A stretch of DNA of 64,000 nucleotides. It comes from Heterobilharzia americana (lineage: Eukaryota > Platyhelminthes > Trematoda > Strigeidida > Schistosomatidae). Positions 1-11,149 of the stretch are shown one piece after another. Position numbers and translations under genes: made by a program. Where the stretch lies: NCBI GenBank assembly GCA_944470555.2, contig OX104127.1, positions 52,008,934-52,072,933 of the forward strand. Direction: 5' to 3'. The notes below the pieces were generated by a model. The model saw nothing but the letters and a program-made list of their open reading frames with translations, was not told the origin of the DNA and searched no databases. Position 1 is the first letter of the stretch. Each line of letters begins with the position of its first letter.

Positions 1-140
1 AAGTGGACAGAAGATTGATTTTGAGAATGTAGACATATTGGAAAAGGTTTCCATTTGCATAGAGAAAGATTAACTTTGGAAGCCCTGCATATTTAAACAT
101 TAAATGCCTTAAGTAGAAAAGAAGGGACAGACTTATCATC
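1..140 (+). pseudogene. Penelope-like element, C-terminal end of GIY-YIG region
   Basis: Read from base 2, the frame gives SGQKIDFENVDILEKVS, the tail that follows the endonuclease domain in the PLE at 13678-14990. It is interrupted by stops and its start lies left of the window. Identification rests on the fuller second copy, where the GIY-YIG motif is visible upstream. Confidence 0.6.
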
Positions 141-259
141 TTAGTGGCAAACATTAATACAACAAAATCATTAATCATGACCTTTTCTAACTGAAGCTTC
201 AATAACAATAATAGTTATTTAGTAATGTACTTTTGAGATGAATGGAGATTTTTCATTTA

Positions 260-573
260 GAAGTAGTATTCATCATGGAATGAAATCAGTTGGGGAACCA
301 TTGAAAATCTGCGACCACTGCACAGCTGTTTCGTCCAACTAGTATGGGACTCCTCAGCAGCGCGCACCCACGACCCGGCTAGTGGTCGAACTCATGACCT
401 TCAGGTTCCAAGGCGAACGCGTTTAACATTCAGCCACTCAGTCGGTTTCCAGTGGTTCACAATCACCAACTTCTGTCAATTCACGACATAGCGCGACCGT
501 CACCCAAGGTCATCAGTTAGCATCCACTTCAATGGTTCCCCAACTGATGTCAGTCCATGATGAATACTACTTC
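260..573 (-). mobile_element. B-family ribozyme/tRNA-like repeat with terminal inverted repeats
   Basis: The ends are inverted copies of each other over about 40 bp (gaagtagtattcatc at the left, its complement at 560-573). Inside, on the minus strand, are a tRNA-like segment (about 375-455, with box A- and box B-like blocks) and then a hammerhead fold (311-370). Terminal inverted repeats are unusual for a tRNA-derived SINE. The unit lies just downstream of a PLE end in this block. Confidence 0.75.
311..370 (-). ncRNA. Hammerhead ribozyme, B type, probably inactive
   Basis: On the minus strand the core CTGAGGA (complement of 351-357) and GAAA (complement of 329-332) are both present, with a GTCC/GGAC helix II. 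Helix III is the palindrome acagctgt (322-329). The base expected to be C17 at the cleavage site is G here, which breaks the NUH rule, so cleavage is not expected. Confidence 0.7.
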
Positions 574-699
574 CAAATAACAGTTATTGACGGTTCATAG
601 AAAAAAGTACAAAAAACAACACACACATACACACTTTGACTACTCCACATTTTCGTTGATAAATGACAACAACAAGCATGGTGTTTTAATGACTAATCC

Positions 700-885
700 T
701 AATTATGCCGAGTGATGATTGGAGGTGAAATGGAAATGTAGACCGCGGCCGGACTCAAACCAGCGACCACCGAATTCGAGTAAAGCTGCGGTCCAGACTT
801 TCATCTCACCTCCAATCATCACCTAGTATGAATACTAGTCTGCCGAACGACGGCTGTCTCAGGTAGTCAAATGGCAATCTTAACT
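700..885. mobile_element. C-family tRNA-derived SINE, head-to-head pair
   Basis: A minus-strand copy (700-765, box B-like GGTTTGAGTCC) abuts a plus-strand copy (768-885, box B-like GAATTCGAGTAA). The shared body, with a TTCATCTCACCTCCAATCATCAC block, forms an inverted repeat of about 22 bp at 711-733 and 800-821. The same body follows a much clearer tRNA-like head at 62555-62730. No hammerhead core is visible. Confidence 0.6.
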
Positions 886-1394
886 ACTCAGGCTGGACAG
901 AAAACCACCTAATCAATGACCTACATTAACTGAATATTTGATGTATCATTTTACGATAGATTTTGATGTGGATAAAAATCCATATATTCTGCTGTGATTT
1001 ACACAGCAAAACGTACAGAAATATCTTGTTTCAATTTCTTGAACTCTCTGAGATTATATTAAAATACATTCTTATGGTAAAAATTACGTCCGTGTACCGG
1101 TTGTATCCTACGTCAACCAGCAGAGAGTCGACCCAGGAATACAGAGGCTACTAGTTTGAATTCTACCCTGACTAAAGTTAAGGTTTCAACTTGAATCATA
1201 TCAACTGGTGACATTTGCTATGTCACAACAATAAATAATTCACTTTAGCAAATAAACACTTAAAAAATATAAGATTATGGTGTTGGGTTTTAAAACCATA
1301 CTTAATATTCAAATATATTTTGCATAATGTATTTTGACGTCATTCAGGATTCTGTTTTTAAGGTAGAATTAATAACGGCTGGATAATCACGGCA
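886..1394. other. No gene seen
   Basis: AT-rich. It holds one 63-codon open frame (963-1154), which is also present in copy 2 with one substitution, but shows no recognisable domain and no coding signal. Confidence 0.5.
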
Positions 1395-1480
1395 AATCTT
1401 GGAGCACTGGACAGCTATTTCATCTTAGTATGGGACTCCTAAGCTGAGACATGGACGCGTACTTCTTAGGAGTCCCACTA
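1395..1480 (-). repeat. B-family remnant (ribozyme end)
   Basis: Contains ggagcactggacagctattt and tatgggactcctaag, the B hammerhead with core changes. A 12-bp piece (gggactcctaag) recurs inverted at about 1468-1480, directly at the RTE 3' end. Confidence 0.6.
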
Positions 1481-1484
1481 AATA

Positions 1485-2650
1485 ATTATTTGTTCTTTGG
1501 GTTCCAGTGGAACGTATGGCTTCAATAAAACATCACCATTTCACTCTCTTCTCTGCAGTCTCTTCAGCCTGGCTCCACGAATCCCAATAAGCGTTCATTT
1601 CTTCATCACATGATCTCCTCAATGTCCTCCTCACCCCAACAACCAACTAGTCGTTCCCCATTTAAGTGCCACTCGAGGACACGGCATGTCTTGCCTGCCT
1701 CGACCATGATGTCCTCAAACTATCTTCCTAGTGTACGCCCATTCCATCTCCACTTTCTTCTGCATGTTTGTTGGATGATGGGTTCTTGCCCCCTTGCTTC
1801 ATTGCCAGCCAGCCAGCCAGCCAACCAGCCAACCAGTCACAGTTTCTTTTTGCTTATTCTTTCCGGCCATCTGATCTCCATCTTCAGTCTCGAGTGAGCG
1901 TAGGTGGAAGCTGTTGATGATGTATGTCTGCAGTATGTTGGAAATGCTTTTCGTAACGTGCCAAGTCTCTCAACCACCACATGGAAACATTGACTTACTT
2001 GACTGAATTAGTGTTGAAAATCCCAATCTCATTCACGCTTTATGCTGAGTGGAGTGGAGTAGAGTGGAGTGCAATAGATGTCCACACTGATTTCAGGTTT
2101 ATGAAGGGAGGCCTGTCTTGCTGTCTTTCCGATCCTGACTGGCTTTGACATCCTCATCTGTGTGTGTACCGCCTGTAGTTGAAACGATGCTACCTTGCTT
2201 AGGTAGGTGTAGTTGAACGAGACAACTTTCTTTGTGTTCCTCTCGTTGATGATGACTTGTGATTGCTGTTGTTGTTCTTGGTTATTTGGGTGTCTTTATC
2301 ACATCTGTCTTCTCCACGTTCACGTGAAGGAAGGCTCATCTTCGGTGCCCTGTCTCTTCTGCCAAGGTTTTAGTCTGCACCTGTAGATCGTTGAGTTTGT
2401 GCGACATTGTGGGACGTAAATCATCATCGTCGGCGAAATCCAAATCTTTCTCTGGGGTGCTTTCACCGGTCCAACCAGCCTATGCCCCTCTTCTCACTCC
2501 TCACAGTTTGTTGCATAATCCAGTCCAGTCGAGTCGACCACAATCAGGAAGATTACCAGTGATAGTAGGCGGCAACCTTGTCTTACTCCTGTCTTCACTT
2601 CAAAGTCATCACTGAGCTCAGCTTTCCATTGTGAATCACTTGCCATGTAA
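1485..2650 (-). mobile_element. RTE-type non-LTR retrotransposon, 5'-truncated fragment
   Basis: On the minus strand this matches, nearly base for base, the 3' portion of the long RTE copy at 31910-34990: C-terminal reverse-transcriptase region, the post-RT region and the 3' tail. Stops and frameshifts leave no usable frame. It carries short tandem repeats shared by all three close copies: a CCAG-rich tract (about 1806-1840) and an AGTGG tract (about 2045-2075). It is truncated at about 2650, where a B remnant begins. Confidence 0.75.
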
Positions 2651-2654
2651 CGTC

Positions 2655-2765
2655 ATTACCTAGCTGGTATCGAAGAATCCCATACTACTATGAAACAGCC
2701 ATCCATTGGTCCTAGGTCTTCAATCGTTTCGCAACTGACATCAGTCTGTGATGCATGCTGCCTTG
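2655..2765 (+). repeat. B-family remnant, 3' half
   Basis: Reads tcccatactactatgaaacag, then the downstream B sequence and a degenerate terminal repeat (caactgacatcagtctgtga). The orientation is opposite to the B piece at 1395-1480, so the RTE fragment sits between inverted B pieces. Confidence 0.55.
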
Positions 2766-2796
2766 AAAATTTTCTGCATATCCAATAGGTAGTTTT

Positions 2797-2826
2797 TTGA
2801 ATAAATAAATAAATAAATAAATAAAA
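2797..2826. repeat. AAAT microsatellite
   Basis: Six to seven units of aaat. Copy 2 has only about two units here, so this tract accounts for part of the length difference at the edge of the duplication. Confidence 0.9.
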
Positions 2827-2829
2827 CTG

Positions 2830-5800
2830 TATATAATTGCGTAGAAAAATGTCTAATGCTTCACCAATATAGGAAAACTGGAAGAACAGTACTGAATTGG
2901 TGTTGAGTATCTATTTTGCTGGATGGCTAATTATTTCATAGATAAATAAATAAGTGTGCTCATTCAGTTCATACCTCAGTGGTTGAAACCACTGATTTTT
3001 TGGTAATTATCAAGTATTTTCGCTACGGAACAGGCTAAACATATAATGACTCTGTATTCAGTTCGTAGGCTGTAAAGTTTCGCTCTATGATAAAGTACTT
3101 GACGAATGATGCCTTTAATTTACTTTTTTTAACTGTCAATGAAATCAACGAGTGTACTTCAGTCTGTACTCAAGAAATTTGAGTGATATCTCAAGCACTT
3201 ATAGATAAAGTAAATGGTTCGAAACTGGTAACAAAAGACATGAAAGTATATCTTTCGCTAAATACTGTCATCACTCCAACACTAATAAAATAGAACGTAG
3301 TGCTGAAAGGCCAAGTACACGGTGAATTGCGACTTCTTTACAAGTCTATAAATAATTCTGCGATTCCTAACTTTCTATCTATAAGTACTTTAGGAACAAT
3401 GAAATGAATCATCTTTACTAAAGGATTCATATGTGGATACAGTCTTTATTAAAACATTTAAACTGCTGCTTATGCAAGAACGCATGGTTCATTAACTTTG
3501 AATGACGGAAAAGATTTGTAGCTGAGGATGATGGTGGTTCAGTGTCCTCTAAGCTTTCATATATTATCGTGAACCTTCCATCACCAGGCTTAGTGACATC
3601 CGCAGAACTAACTACATTTGGAAGCAAAGCATATCCGAATGCTTCAGGAATGTCTAGGCGAAGTTTTTACTGACATTCTCAAACATATTCAAAAGTCACA
3701 GGTTGAGGGTAAGTAATAGACAGACAAATGATATAGATCAAGTACGATTTTCACCCGCCTTCCGCTACCGTTTCCATGTTCTAAAACGGACTCATAGTGA
3801 GAAACTAAGAAAAATAGATAATTTCATTGACTGGCACGAAAAAACACCGTGAACTGTCAAGACGTTATTGTACAAGGTGTTGGTACTTAGTCGTTTGTAC
3901 GAAAACGTTTCACCTACTACGGAAACCATCTTAAAATTTGGAAGAGAGAGAGAGAGTTAATAGCGGTTTCTAGCAAACATCTAGGCCACTTACTTTCTAT
4001 TTAAACATCTTTACCAAGGCAAGAAAAATTAGGTTTGAAGAATAAGACATGCACACATTCTTGAAATTTAGTTATTGCTGCTTCTATGAAAATGACCAAG
4101 CGAGAACGCCACTCAGCATCTGTTCAACTCGTCAAGTGGAAAAAAGTATATATGGCATATGAGTGCCAACTATGAATGTGAAGTGAAGGAGACGACTTTA
4201 GATGATGATGAACACCCTTGAATTTTTCTGACACGCATCTTATTCACAGGAGTTGTATATTGAACCCTAAGTAGACAAGCGGAACTGTTCCTATTTCTTC
4301 ATCAGTGATATTGGAGCATTATGATTATCTTAAAGACAGACACCATATATTTACATATAAATACTGTATATCCTTGAATTAAGTAGTCATGTGACATAAA
4401 TGATTTCCTCAAACCGTATAGATTGTATCTGGCAAAAGAAGGTGATTTTCTACTACTTATTTCTTGTTGCATAGCAACACATGGTTTAAGATCTTATTTT
4501 TTATACTTTTAATTCACTCTCTTGCTTCTGTAAGCCTTTTTATATAATAATAACCATACAGTGAGGTTACTACTTTACCAGTGTAATACAGTTGATGTCT
4601 ATGACATAATCATATGACATTTTGACTTGATTTTAGTTTTGACAGTTTCCTTACTTCAATATGTTGTTATCACCTCCTGAATGACTTCATTTGACTAAAG
4701 TAAGTTAATATCTTATCGTAAACTGTTATTGTAATTATTATAGGTTGCAAGCACCTGACGAGAACTAGTGAAATAATAAAATGAGAATTGTCTGTCAGAC
4801 AATAAGTCATTTCTTATATTATAATTTGCTTGTTAGTGGTTAGCAGGGGTATATAAAACTTACATTTCCCTTCTATTTAAGACTCATCAAGTTGATATAC
4901 TCATATCTTAGTGAGCGATGTTATTCCTACTGACATTAAAAACCCAGCACCCATCATCTTGTTAAACACCGAAGTTTCATCTACTAAATTACTGATTATT
5001 ATTATATAAACTCAGGAACCTTGTGCGCATTCATGCAATAGGCAATGAGCCGCACCAATTAAATAAAAAATCAATAAATATTCTATTCTCATATTAGTAA
5101 TTTAACATGAGAGAAGCCAGTTTACAGGCATCATCATATTGATATATGTTGAAAAACTTACAAGATTTTACAGGATCTAAATGGTACGGAATGGAGGTCA
5201 TTAAACTGGATTAAAAACACCAGAAGATTACACAAGTCATGAAATGAATAAGAAAATACAACTTTTCCGTGTATACAGAGTGTTAATGTTTGGATCATTT
5301 TCAGTCATACTTTCTTTTTTCACTATAAGTGGCACCAAGGTCACGTGAAATTCTAAATTTCCGTTACGAGCAGTCCACTTATTTGATTCGTCTTCGCGAT
5401 GCTCCGTTGCGCTATATAAACGTCTATTTTACCTTAAATCCTTATGTTTATAGCTTCGGGTACCAGAAGAACCCACACTGACGATTTTGAGAACCTGTAA
5501 GTTTCCACATAATTACGTAATCCAGGTGAATATCTATTCAAGTGTTATCATTCACAGCAATATAGATTTACGCCCTTAGAATTAGATATTGTAATGCAAA
5601 GGAATAAACATTTGAAAAATCTGCGGACCAGTGGCACTGAGTTTTCCATACTGTTCACGTTAAGGTATGCAGCATTGTCAAGTACGTAAATTCACTGTTA
5701 GATGAAGTACTAGAGAAGTCAGTTGCATATCATTATTGTGAATATGTTCACTTTAGAGTTAATAGGTGAGTTGATCTTTTGGATGTTACTGTCTGTACAG

Positions 5801-5905
5801 ATTTTCGATGCCATTATGACCGTCCAGAAATTTGAGTAATTCGAGGATTGATATATGTTCGTATGGTGAAAGGGTCAAATGAGTGAATGGGATTGGCAAT
5901 TCCTG
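2830..5905. other. AT-rich stretch without identified gene
   Basis: No domain, tRNA-like or ribozyme signature recognised. It contains a short GA tract (about 3945-3957) and several runs of A or T. The only frame that reads at all like protein is the one at 3427-3627. Confidence 0.4.
3427..3627 (-). CDS. Unrecognised 66-codon frame, doubtful
   Basis: The frame remains open upstream of the ATG (to about 3640), and its peptide has a balanced composition (VVSSADVTKPGDGRFTIIY, then an acidic-proline stretch). There is no family match, no clear splice acceptor and no neighbour that suggests a role. It may be an old exon or chance. Confidence 0.12.
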   Translation of the reverse strand: MLPNVVSSADVTKPGDGRFTIIYESLEDTEPPSSSATNLFRHSKLMNHAFLHKQQFKCFNKDCIHI

Positions 5906-5906
5906 C

Positions 5907-6905
5907 TTATTATTATATTATTATTAGTCCCTTGGGTTCCTAGTGGAACATAGAGCTTCAGTAGCACGTCTCCAATGCGCTCTGTTCTCTGAGATCTTTT
6001 GAACCTGGTTCCACGACAGCCCACAACCTCTCATTTCCTCCTCGCACGATCTCCTCCATGTCACCCTCATCTCGGATACCCAACTCGTCGCTTCCCATGA
6101 GGATTCCACTTGATCAACTGGCCTGACGTGTGATGTTCCCAGTCGGCCTTCTCAGTGCATGCCCAATCCATCTCCACTTCCTCCTGCATATTTGTTGCGT
6201 GATAGGTTCTTGGTTAGTTCGTTCCCAGAGCTCCTTGTTGCTTATTCTTTCTGGCAATCTATCTGATCTTCAGTAGCGAGCTAGCGTAAGCAGTTATTGA
6301 TGAATGTCTGTAGTTTATTGGAAATCCCTTTCGTGACGCGCCAAGTCTCTGAGCCATACAGAAGCACTGACTTGACGTTGGTGTTGGAAATCCGGATATT
6401 GTTCCGCATGCTGAGTGCAGAAGATCTCCACACTGGTTTCAGGCAAATGAACGCCTGTCTTGCTTTTCCGATTCTGGCTGATTTTGACATCCTCGTCTGT
6501 GCCTGTGCCGCCTGTAGTTGAAACAGTGCTTCCTAGATAGGTGAAGGAGGTTACTTCTTTTATGATTCTCCCGTTGATGGTGATTGGAGTTTGTTGTTGG
6601 TGGTGGTGCGGTATCTTCATCACCTCTGTCTTCTCTACATTCACTTGAAGTCCCTCCTTCGCTGCCCTACCCTGACTCTTCTGCCAACTTGTTAGTTTTC
6701 GCCTGTAGGTCTTCAAGTTTATGTGACATCAGGCACAAGTCATCGGTGAAATCCAAATCTTCTAGGTTCTTTTCCGCAGTCCAGCGTATCCCCCTCTTCT
6801 CACAGCTCCCCACTGTTTGTTGCATGATCCAGTCCACCACAATCAGGAATATCATGGGGGATAGAATTCTTGCTTGTTGGACGGTAATTTTCGTGGGAGC
6901 GTAGT
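5907..6905 (-). mobile_element. RTE-type non-LTR retrotransposon, 5'-truncated
   Basis: Minus-strand frames, broken by frameshifts, read through the end of the RT and the C-terminal domain. DWIMQQTVGSCEKRGIRWT is followed by DLDFTDDLCLMSHKLEDLQ (the F-x-DD catalytic box, here FTDD). Next come FTYLGSTVSTTGG, ARIGKARQAFICLKPVW, VLLYGSETWRVTKG and INNCLR, then the post-RT region (CEEEMRGCGLSWNQVQK, EALCSTRNPRD). This order is typical of the RTE clade, which includes schistosome SR2-like elements. The 3' end has a TTA-rich tract (5907-5927), as RTE elements often do. It is a more diverged copy than those at 1.5, 16.3 and 31.9 kb. Confidence 0.85.
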
Positions 6906-7164
6906 TTCATTGCTTCGAAAAGAAGTGGAAAGTTTAGAATTGGTAACGTATATTCCTCATTTGTGTCCTGTTGTCATTATTGAAGGTTATCTTGATGATG
7001 TGGGTATTCCAGGATCCGAGTTAAACCCTTCGATCATTTAGCGTTCAGATTTCCAGATTATTCGGTAAGTTTTTATCATAGTCCAGTTTCTTCATGGTCT
7101 AATGATATCTTCATTCTGCAACCATCTGAAATTGTGGTAGAAAAACAACAAAAGCAGTTGTAGC

Positions 7165-8135
7165 CTCTGCATCTCTCAGATTGTAAATTCTCTATATAAT
7201 GAGAGTTCTTAATATGTCTGTAGTTCCAGTAAGAGTATTAGTGGTGCTTTTTATGGTGCTGTCCTGTAGCGTAGAGTTAAACTGTCCTATAAGCCTAGTC
7301 AAAGTGTCTGATTCTCGTACTCCTCTAGGTAAGCTGTTCCATATCTGAGCATATTTTATCACAAAGAAGTTCTCCTTAGTGACTGTTCTGAAATGCTCAA
7401 TTGCTACTGTTGCAGTTACACTTCTTAAGGCATTTGCAGTTTTGTTTATAAACCACATGTCTGTGAATGCTCTATAAGTTAACCTGTTAAGGAGCTTATA
7501 AAACAGTATCAGGTTCAGTCTGAGCCTTCGTTTCCATAGTGGTTCAAGTCTTAGGATGTTGCACCTGGTGGCATATTTTATGGCCTTATTCGTGTTGAGT
7601 ATTCTCATTGTAAAGTATCTCTGCACTCTTTCGACTTTCAGTCTATTCGTAACCCTTATACTGCTGTATATAAATGAACAATATTCTAGCAGTGGTCGGA
7701 CACATGTTTTATACAGGATAACTATAGATTCAGTGCTGTAGAAGTTCGCAATAAGAAACCCGCCAGTTTGCGTGATTTTGACACCTTTGTGGATACGTGC
7801 TCAGAGAAGGTTAGGTTGTGAGACTTCAGTTTTGGGAGTGAATGCCCGGCTATCATTAAGTTTAGTTCGAGTCCATAGTCACCTATGCATATCCAGCCAC
7901 ATTTTTCTATGTTAAATCCTAGTCGCCAGGTGTTGCACCATTTGCTAATATATTTTAGTTCCTCTTGCATAGTGCTAATGGTCAGGGTGAAGTCACTGCT
8001 AAGGCATGAGTATAATACCTTCAGGTCATCCACATATAAGAATGGCTTGCCTACCTTGAAGCACTCACATATGCTATTGATGTATGTTATGAAGAGAAGT
8101 GGACCCAAGAATATGTACAACGAAACTGGATGAAA
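7165..8135 (-). mobile_element. CR1-like non-LTR retrotransposon, 3' part of RT ORF
   Basis: The minus-strand frame 8120-7722 starts inside the RT domain: GPLLFITYINSIC, then PFLYVDDLKVLYSC (catalytic YVDD), a conserved WCNTWRLGFNIEKC block and SKSRKLAGFLLRTSTAL. One frameshift near 7725 leads into YKTCVRPLLEYC, then RVQRYFTMRILN, PLWKRRLRLNLILFYKLLN and WNSLPRGVRESDTL. This C-terminal order matches CR1-type elements, such as schistosome SR1-like ones. It is 5'-truncated at about 8135. Apart from the frameshift and a small internal deletion the reading frame is long, so this copy is fairly young. Confidence 0.85.
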
Positions 8136-8850
8136 CTGGTGGGAATACTATTACTGTAACCCATTGAGGTTTGTGAAAACTTCAAGCATACTTCTCTGAA
8201 TAGCATAAAATGTATAACATCCACTGACAAATATAAACAACTGATTTATCTTTTTATGATTTATTAGGTAACAAATTACACTTTAATCTAACATCAAAGT
8301 GGCGAACATATTCGTATGCTTCACAGTCAAAAAGGAGGATGATATAACTAAAGCGACTAAGTCACTAAACTTCAACTCAGCGTTTTCTTTTGGTTAGAAA
8401 CACTTGAGTGATTAGATGAAAACTTACAAGTACTTGATTGATTCACAAATATAAATATACAGCCAGTTGTTAACGACAGGTCTTGGAAACCGGTCACCCA
8501 TATCAGAAATATCCACTATCAAAACTGAAGTGATTTAAATGCCTGACTCATTCTCTCTCGTAGGAAATGAACATTATCGGAGATACATAAACAGCAATTC
8601 TACTGAAGGTTGAGTCACACAAAACATATTTTGAAGATTTCTTTGCTTTTCGTGTATCAAAAATGTTGCTCAAGTATTTGATGAATATCCTTGATTCTTA
8701 GTGGGTGTATGAATGGACCAATGTATACGGCAACACGTAACCACTTGACGTCAGTTGACCATTTTATCTACGCTTAGAAATTATTATTAGGTTAGATTTC
8801 TTCTTGTAGTTTTCGTAAAAAGTTTATCGATATAAGAAGGCTGAGTGAAA
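8136..8850. other. No gene seen
   Basis: AT-rich sequence between the CR1-like relic and a B remnant. No domain or repeat assignment made. Confidence 0.4.
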
Positions 8851-8854
8851 AATT

Positions 8855-8960
8855 GCTCATCGCCAGACCTTGTGAGGTCCGTGATGAGCAGTGTTGAGAA
8901 GTAATATACTAGGAGAAAACAGCTGTTTAGTGACCCCAGGTGACAACAGCCTTATTCATT
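8855..8960 (+). repeat. B-family remnant with decayed hammerhead
   Basis: Contains gtgttgagaagtaa, atatactaggagaaaacagc and tgtttagtgaccccagg, aligned to the B hammerhead on the plus strand. The core is mutated (TTGAGAA) and GACGAAA has become GAGAAAA. A local inverted repeat (gctcatc/gatgagc around 8855-8889) lies in the degenerate upstream part. Confidence 0.5.
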
Positions 8961-9159
8961 TATTAACCAATAATCAAAGGCTTGATTGGAGAGAATTTTT
9001 TCAGCTCAGAATTCTCATTTTTCCTCATATAACCACAAATTTAGAACAATCGTTTTCGATATCCATCTATTTAATGTCTCATGAAAGACATTTTTCTGGC
9101 CTAGTGGATGACGCTTTAGTGTACGAAACCATGAGGGCTTCTATACAGTCTTAAAGAGA

Positions 9160-9345
9160 ACAACATCACCCACTGGGGTTCAAGTTCATCCATCTGAAGA
9201 GCCCCAAACTCAGTACCCATTACTTCAAACACCAGAGCGATATCCAGTAGACTACTCAGACCCGACAGCCACCTCTTAGTCAACAGGTGTGAATTTTTAT
9301 CATTAGTGCATACTTGCGAATTCCCATTGTTTTACTGGGTGGCAC
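9160..9345 (-). repeat. A-like tRNA-derived remnant
   Basis: aacaacatcacccactggggttcaag and cttcaaacaccagagcgat match the tRNA-like part of family A on the minus strand. Bases 9260-9345 recur inverted at 30722-30790, just outside the large inverted repeat. Confidence 0.45.
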
Positions 9346-9384
9346 ATGAAAAACATTCGTAACAAGGGCATAACTACTCACTTA

Positions 9385-10661
9385 CATGTCACTTTTCTCG
9401 AAATCCTGTTAATGAAAGTCGCTTCCGTGTTCAATATCATCTGTGTCACATCAATAGCAATCAAATGCCAGGCAACTCACCCACTAATTAACTAGTCATT
9501 TGTTTACTCACTTCTCAATAAGAGAATCCAAATGTGATATGGTGGTGGGAGAAAATGAGATTCACTTCGACCATATCAAATTCTTCTACACTCAATTTTT
9601 TATCTGATATTTGACATACAATGACTCACGGTATTGTTTACTTGATGACGATTCGAACATAGCTCATTGTTAATAATCATATCATTTCATATCATATTCA
9701 CACCACTAACCACTTACCACATCCTGTCACCTCATATTCTCTATTTTTATGGGAAATAAGATCTTGCATATCTCTAGTAAGGGTGTTGCATCATTTCTGT
9801 TGCATGTGATGGGTGCTGATTTGATGATCGAATATTCAGTAATCAATCTCTCTCTCCACCTAATTACACTTCACTTAAGTACAGTGGTCTCATCCCACCC
9901 TATTACATGCTTGTATGTTGGTTCACGCATTGCAATAACTGAGTTGCTTTTCTAGATTATTTATCTTGTTGTGGTCTCTCATTCAATTTTTAGCCAAATT
10001 CACATGTTCACCTATCCAGACTGACTCCAACCGGCTAGTTAGACCTACTATGTACTTGAACACACAGTTACTGTATGCAGTTTGGTAGACTAGATTATTC
10101 TACCTCATTAGATCTACCAGACCCTCAAACCAACAAAGCACATCTCTGAATGAGTTTACGGGTTTAAATCCCACTCTGAATGCAGTCTCGTTGAGAACCC
10201 CATGTAAAGTTTCTCATGTCTCTTCCCAATATGATAACACAATAGGGGCTTCGAAATCCTTTCCACTCATCCTGTCGCTAGTATTTGTATTCGTATTACT
10301 GTTGTTATTTATTGTTTCTTAGCCAATTATAGAACGACAGATCCCAGTATAGTAAATGATCTAGAAGGAACTCAGCCATTGCATACATGTATTGATATAC
10401 AACCTCACAATAGGGTTGGATAAAACCACGCTACTTATGTTCAATATAGTTATATGGAGAAGGAGATTGATTACTGAGTCAACATGCATCGCATGTAACA
10501 GGAATGAGTCAGCACCTTTACTAGAGATGTGCATAATTCTACTGTCAATCAAAACGAAGAATACCAGGTGATAGGATCATGACAATCAGATATTGAAATT
10601 TGTGTGATTACGTTGATATGAATGTGAGCAATAAGTTATGCTCGAATTGTCATCAGTAAAT
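9385..10661 (+). repeat. Large inverted repeat, arm 1 (partner 29141-30373)
   Basis: The complement of 29141-30373 follows this stretch at about 97 percent identity, apart from a roughly 40-bp deletion in the partner near 29990. The unit itself has a fold-back: 9640-9970 and the complement of 10330-10661 resemble each other at roughly 70 percent (both contain cagtaatcaatctc, then a Y-rich block, and later gagttgc/gagttcc ttctaga). The central part carries no recognisable ORF. It may be a non-autonomous foldback transposon; no transposase is seen. Confidence 0.8.
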
Positions 10662-11149
10662 AATAGTCATATAAATAAAGCTGATGTCGAACTACGCAAT
10701 ACTTATTTACTTCACATATACGATTATATTTCTTGTCAGGTGTTACTGTAACATTCATATTCAAGCTTCAAGAACGTTTTCCAGCTAGTATGTATGACAC
10801 TGTCTCTTGCAAACGGATACTAGAGTACATACGTCTAAACAACATAATTGGTTATAGACTAGTCATAGTGACTACCAGGTCTCACTAGTGTGTCAGGAAA
10901 AATTCATCTTACAAGGCCAACTCACCGAAAACAGACAGAACTCTCTCAGCTGGAATTAATTTCAGCAGTACGTTTTGCCACAAAATACTAAGTATGCAGT
11001 TGGTTTCATCAAACCTTTTTGTGTCATATCGTTTAGTTCTGAGTATGCCAATACATTCGATTTGATTGCTTGTTTGTAGACATTCACTGACTCGAAGGCG
11101 GTTTTTATCAAATATTGATATCCTTTGGAGACTAATTTGAAACCTGGAA
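10662..11149. other. No gene seen
   Basis: AT-rich. Minus-strand frames of 105 and 109 codons reach into it from the right, but they run through a B repeat and are not considered coding. Confidence 0.4.

Larger units (their letters stand above)
1..2829. repeat. Duplicated mosaic block, copy 1
   Basis: Base 1 corresponds to base 14808, and the two stretches stay collinear (offset 14807, later about 14799 through small indels) until a short AAAT tract. Identity by eye is about 98 percent. The block spans the 3' end of a Penelope-like element, a B ribozyme repeat, a SINE pair and an RTE fragment, so it was copied as a unit and not as one transposon. Its left edge lies outside the window. Right of 2829 the two copies are unrelated. 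Confidence 0.9.

Noticed and set aside
963..1154. 63-codon frame conserved between the two block copies
   Set aside because: Conservation is explained by the recent duplication; no independent evidence of coding.
2391..2615. Plus-strand 74-codon frame, also at 17190-17414
   Set aside because: Antisense shadow of the RTE fragment.
8851..8892. Terminator-like hairpin (gctcatcgccagacc / ggtccgtgatgagc)
   Set aside because: It coincides with degenerate B-family ribozyme and tRNA-like sequence, and such terminators have no meaning in this kind of genome.
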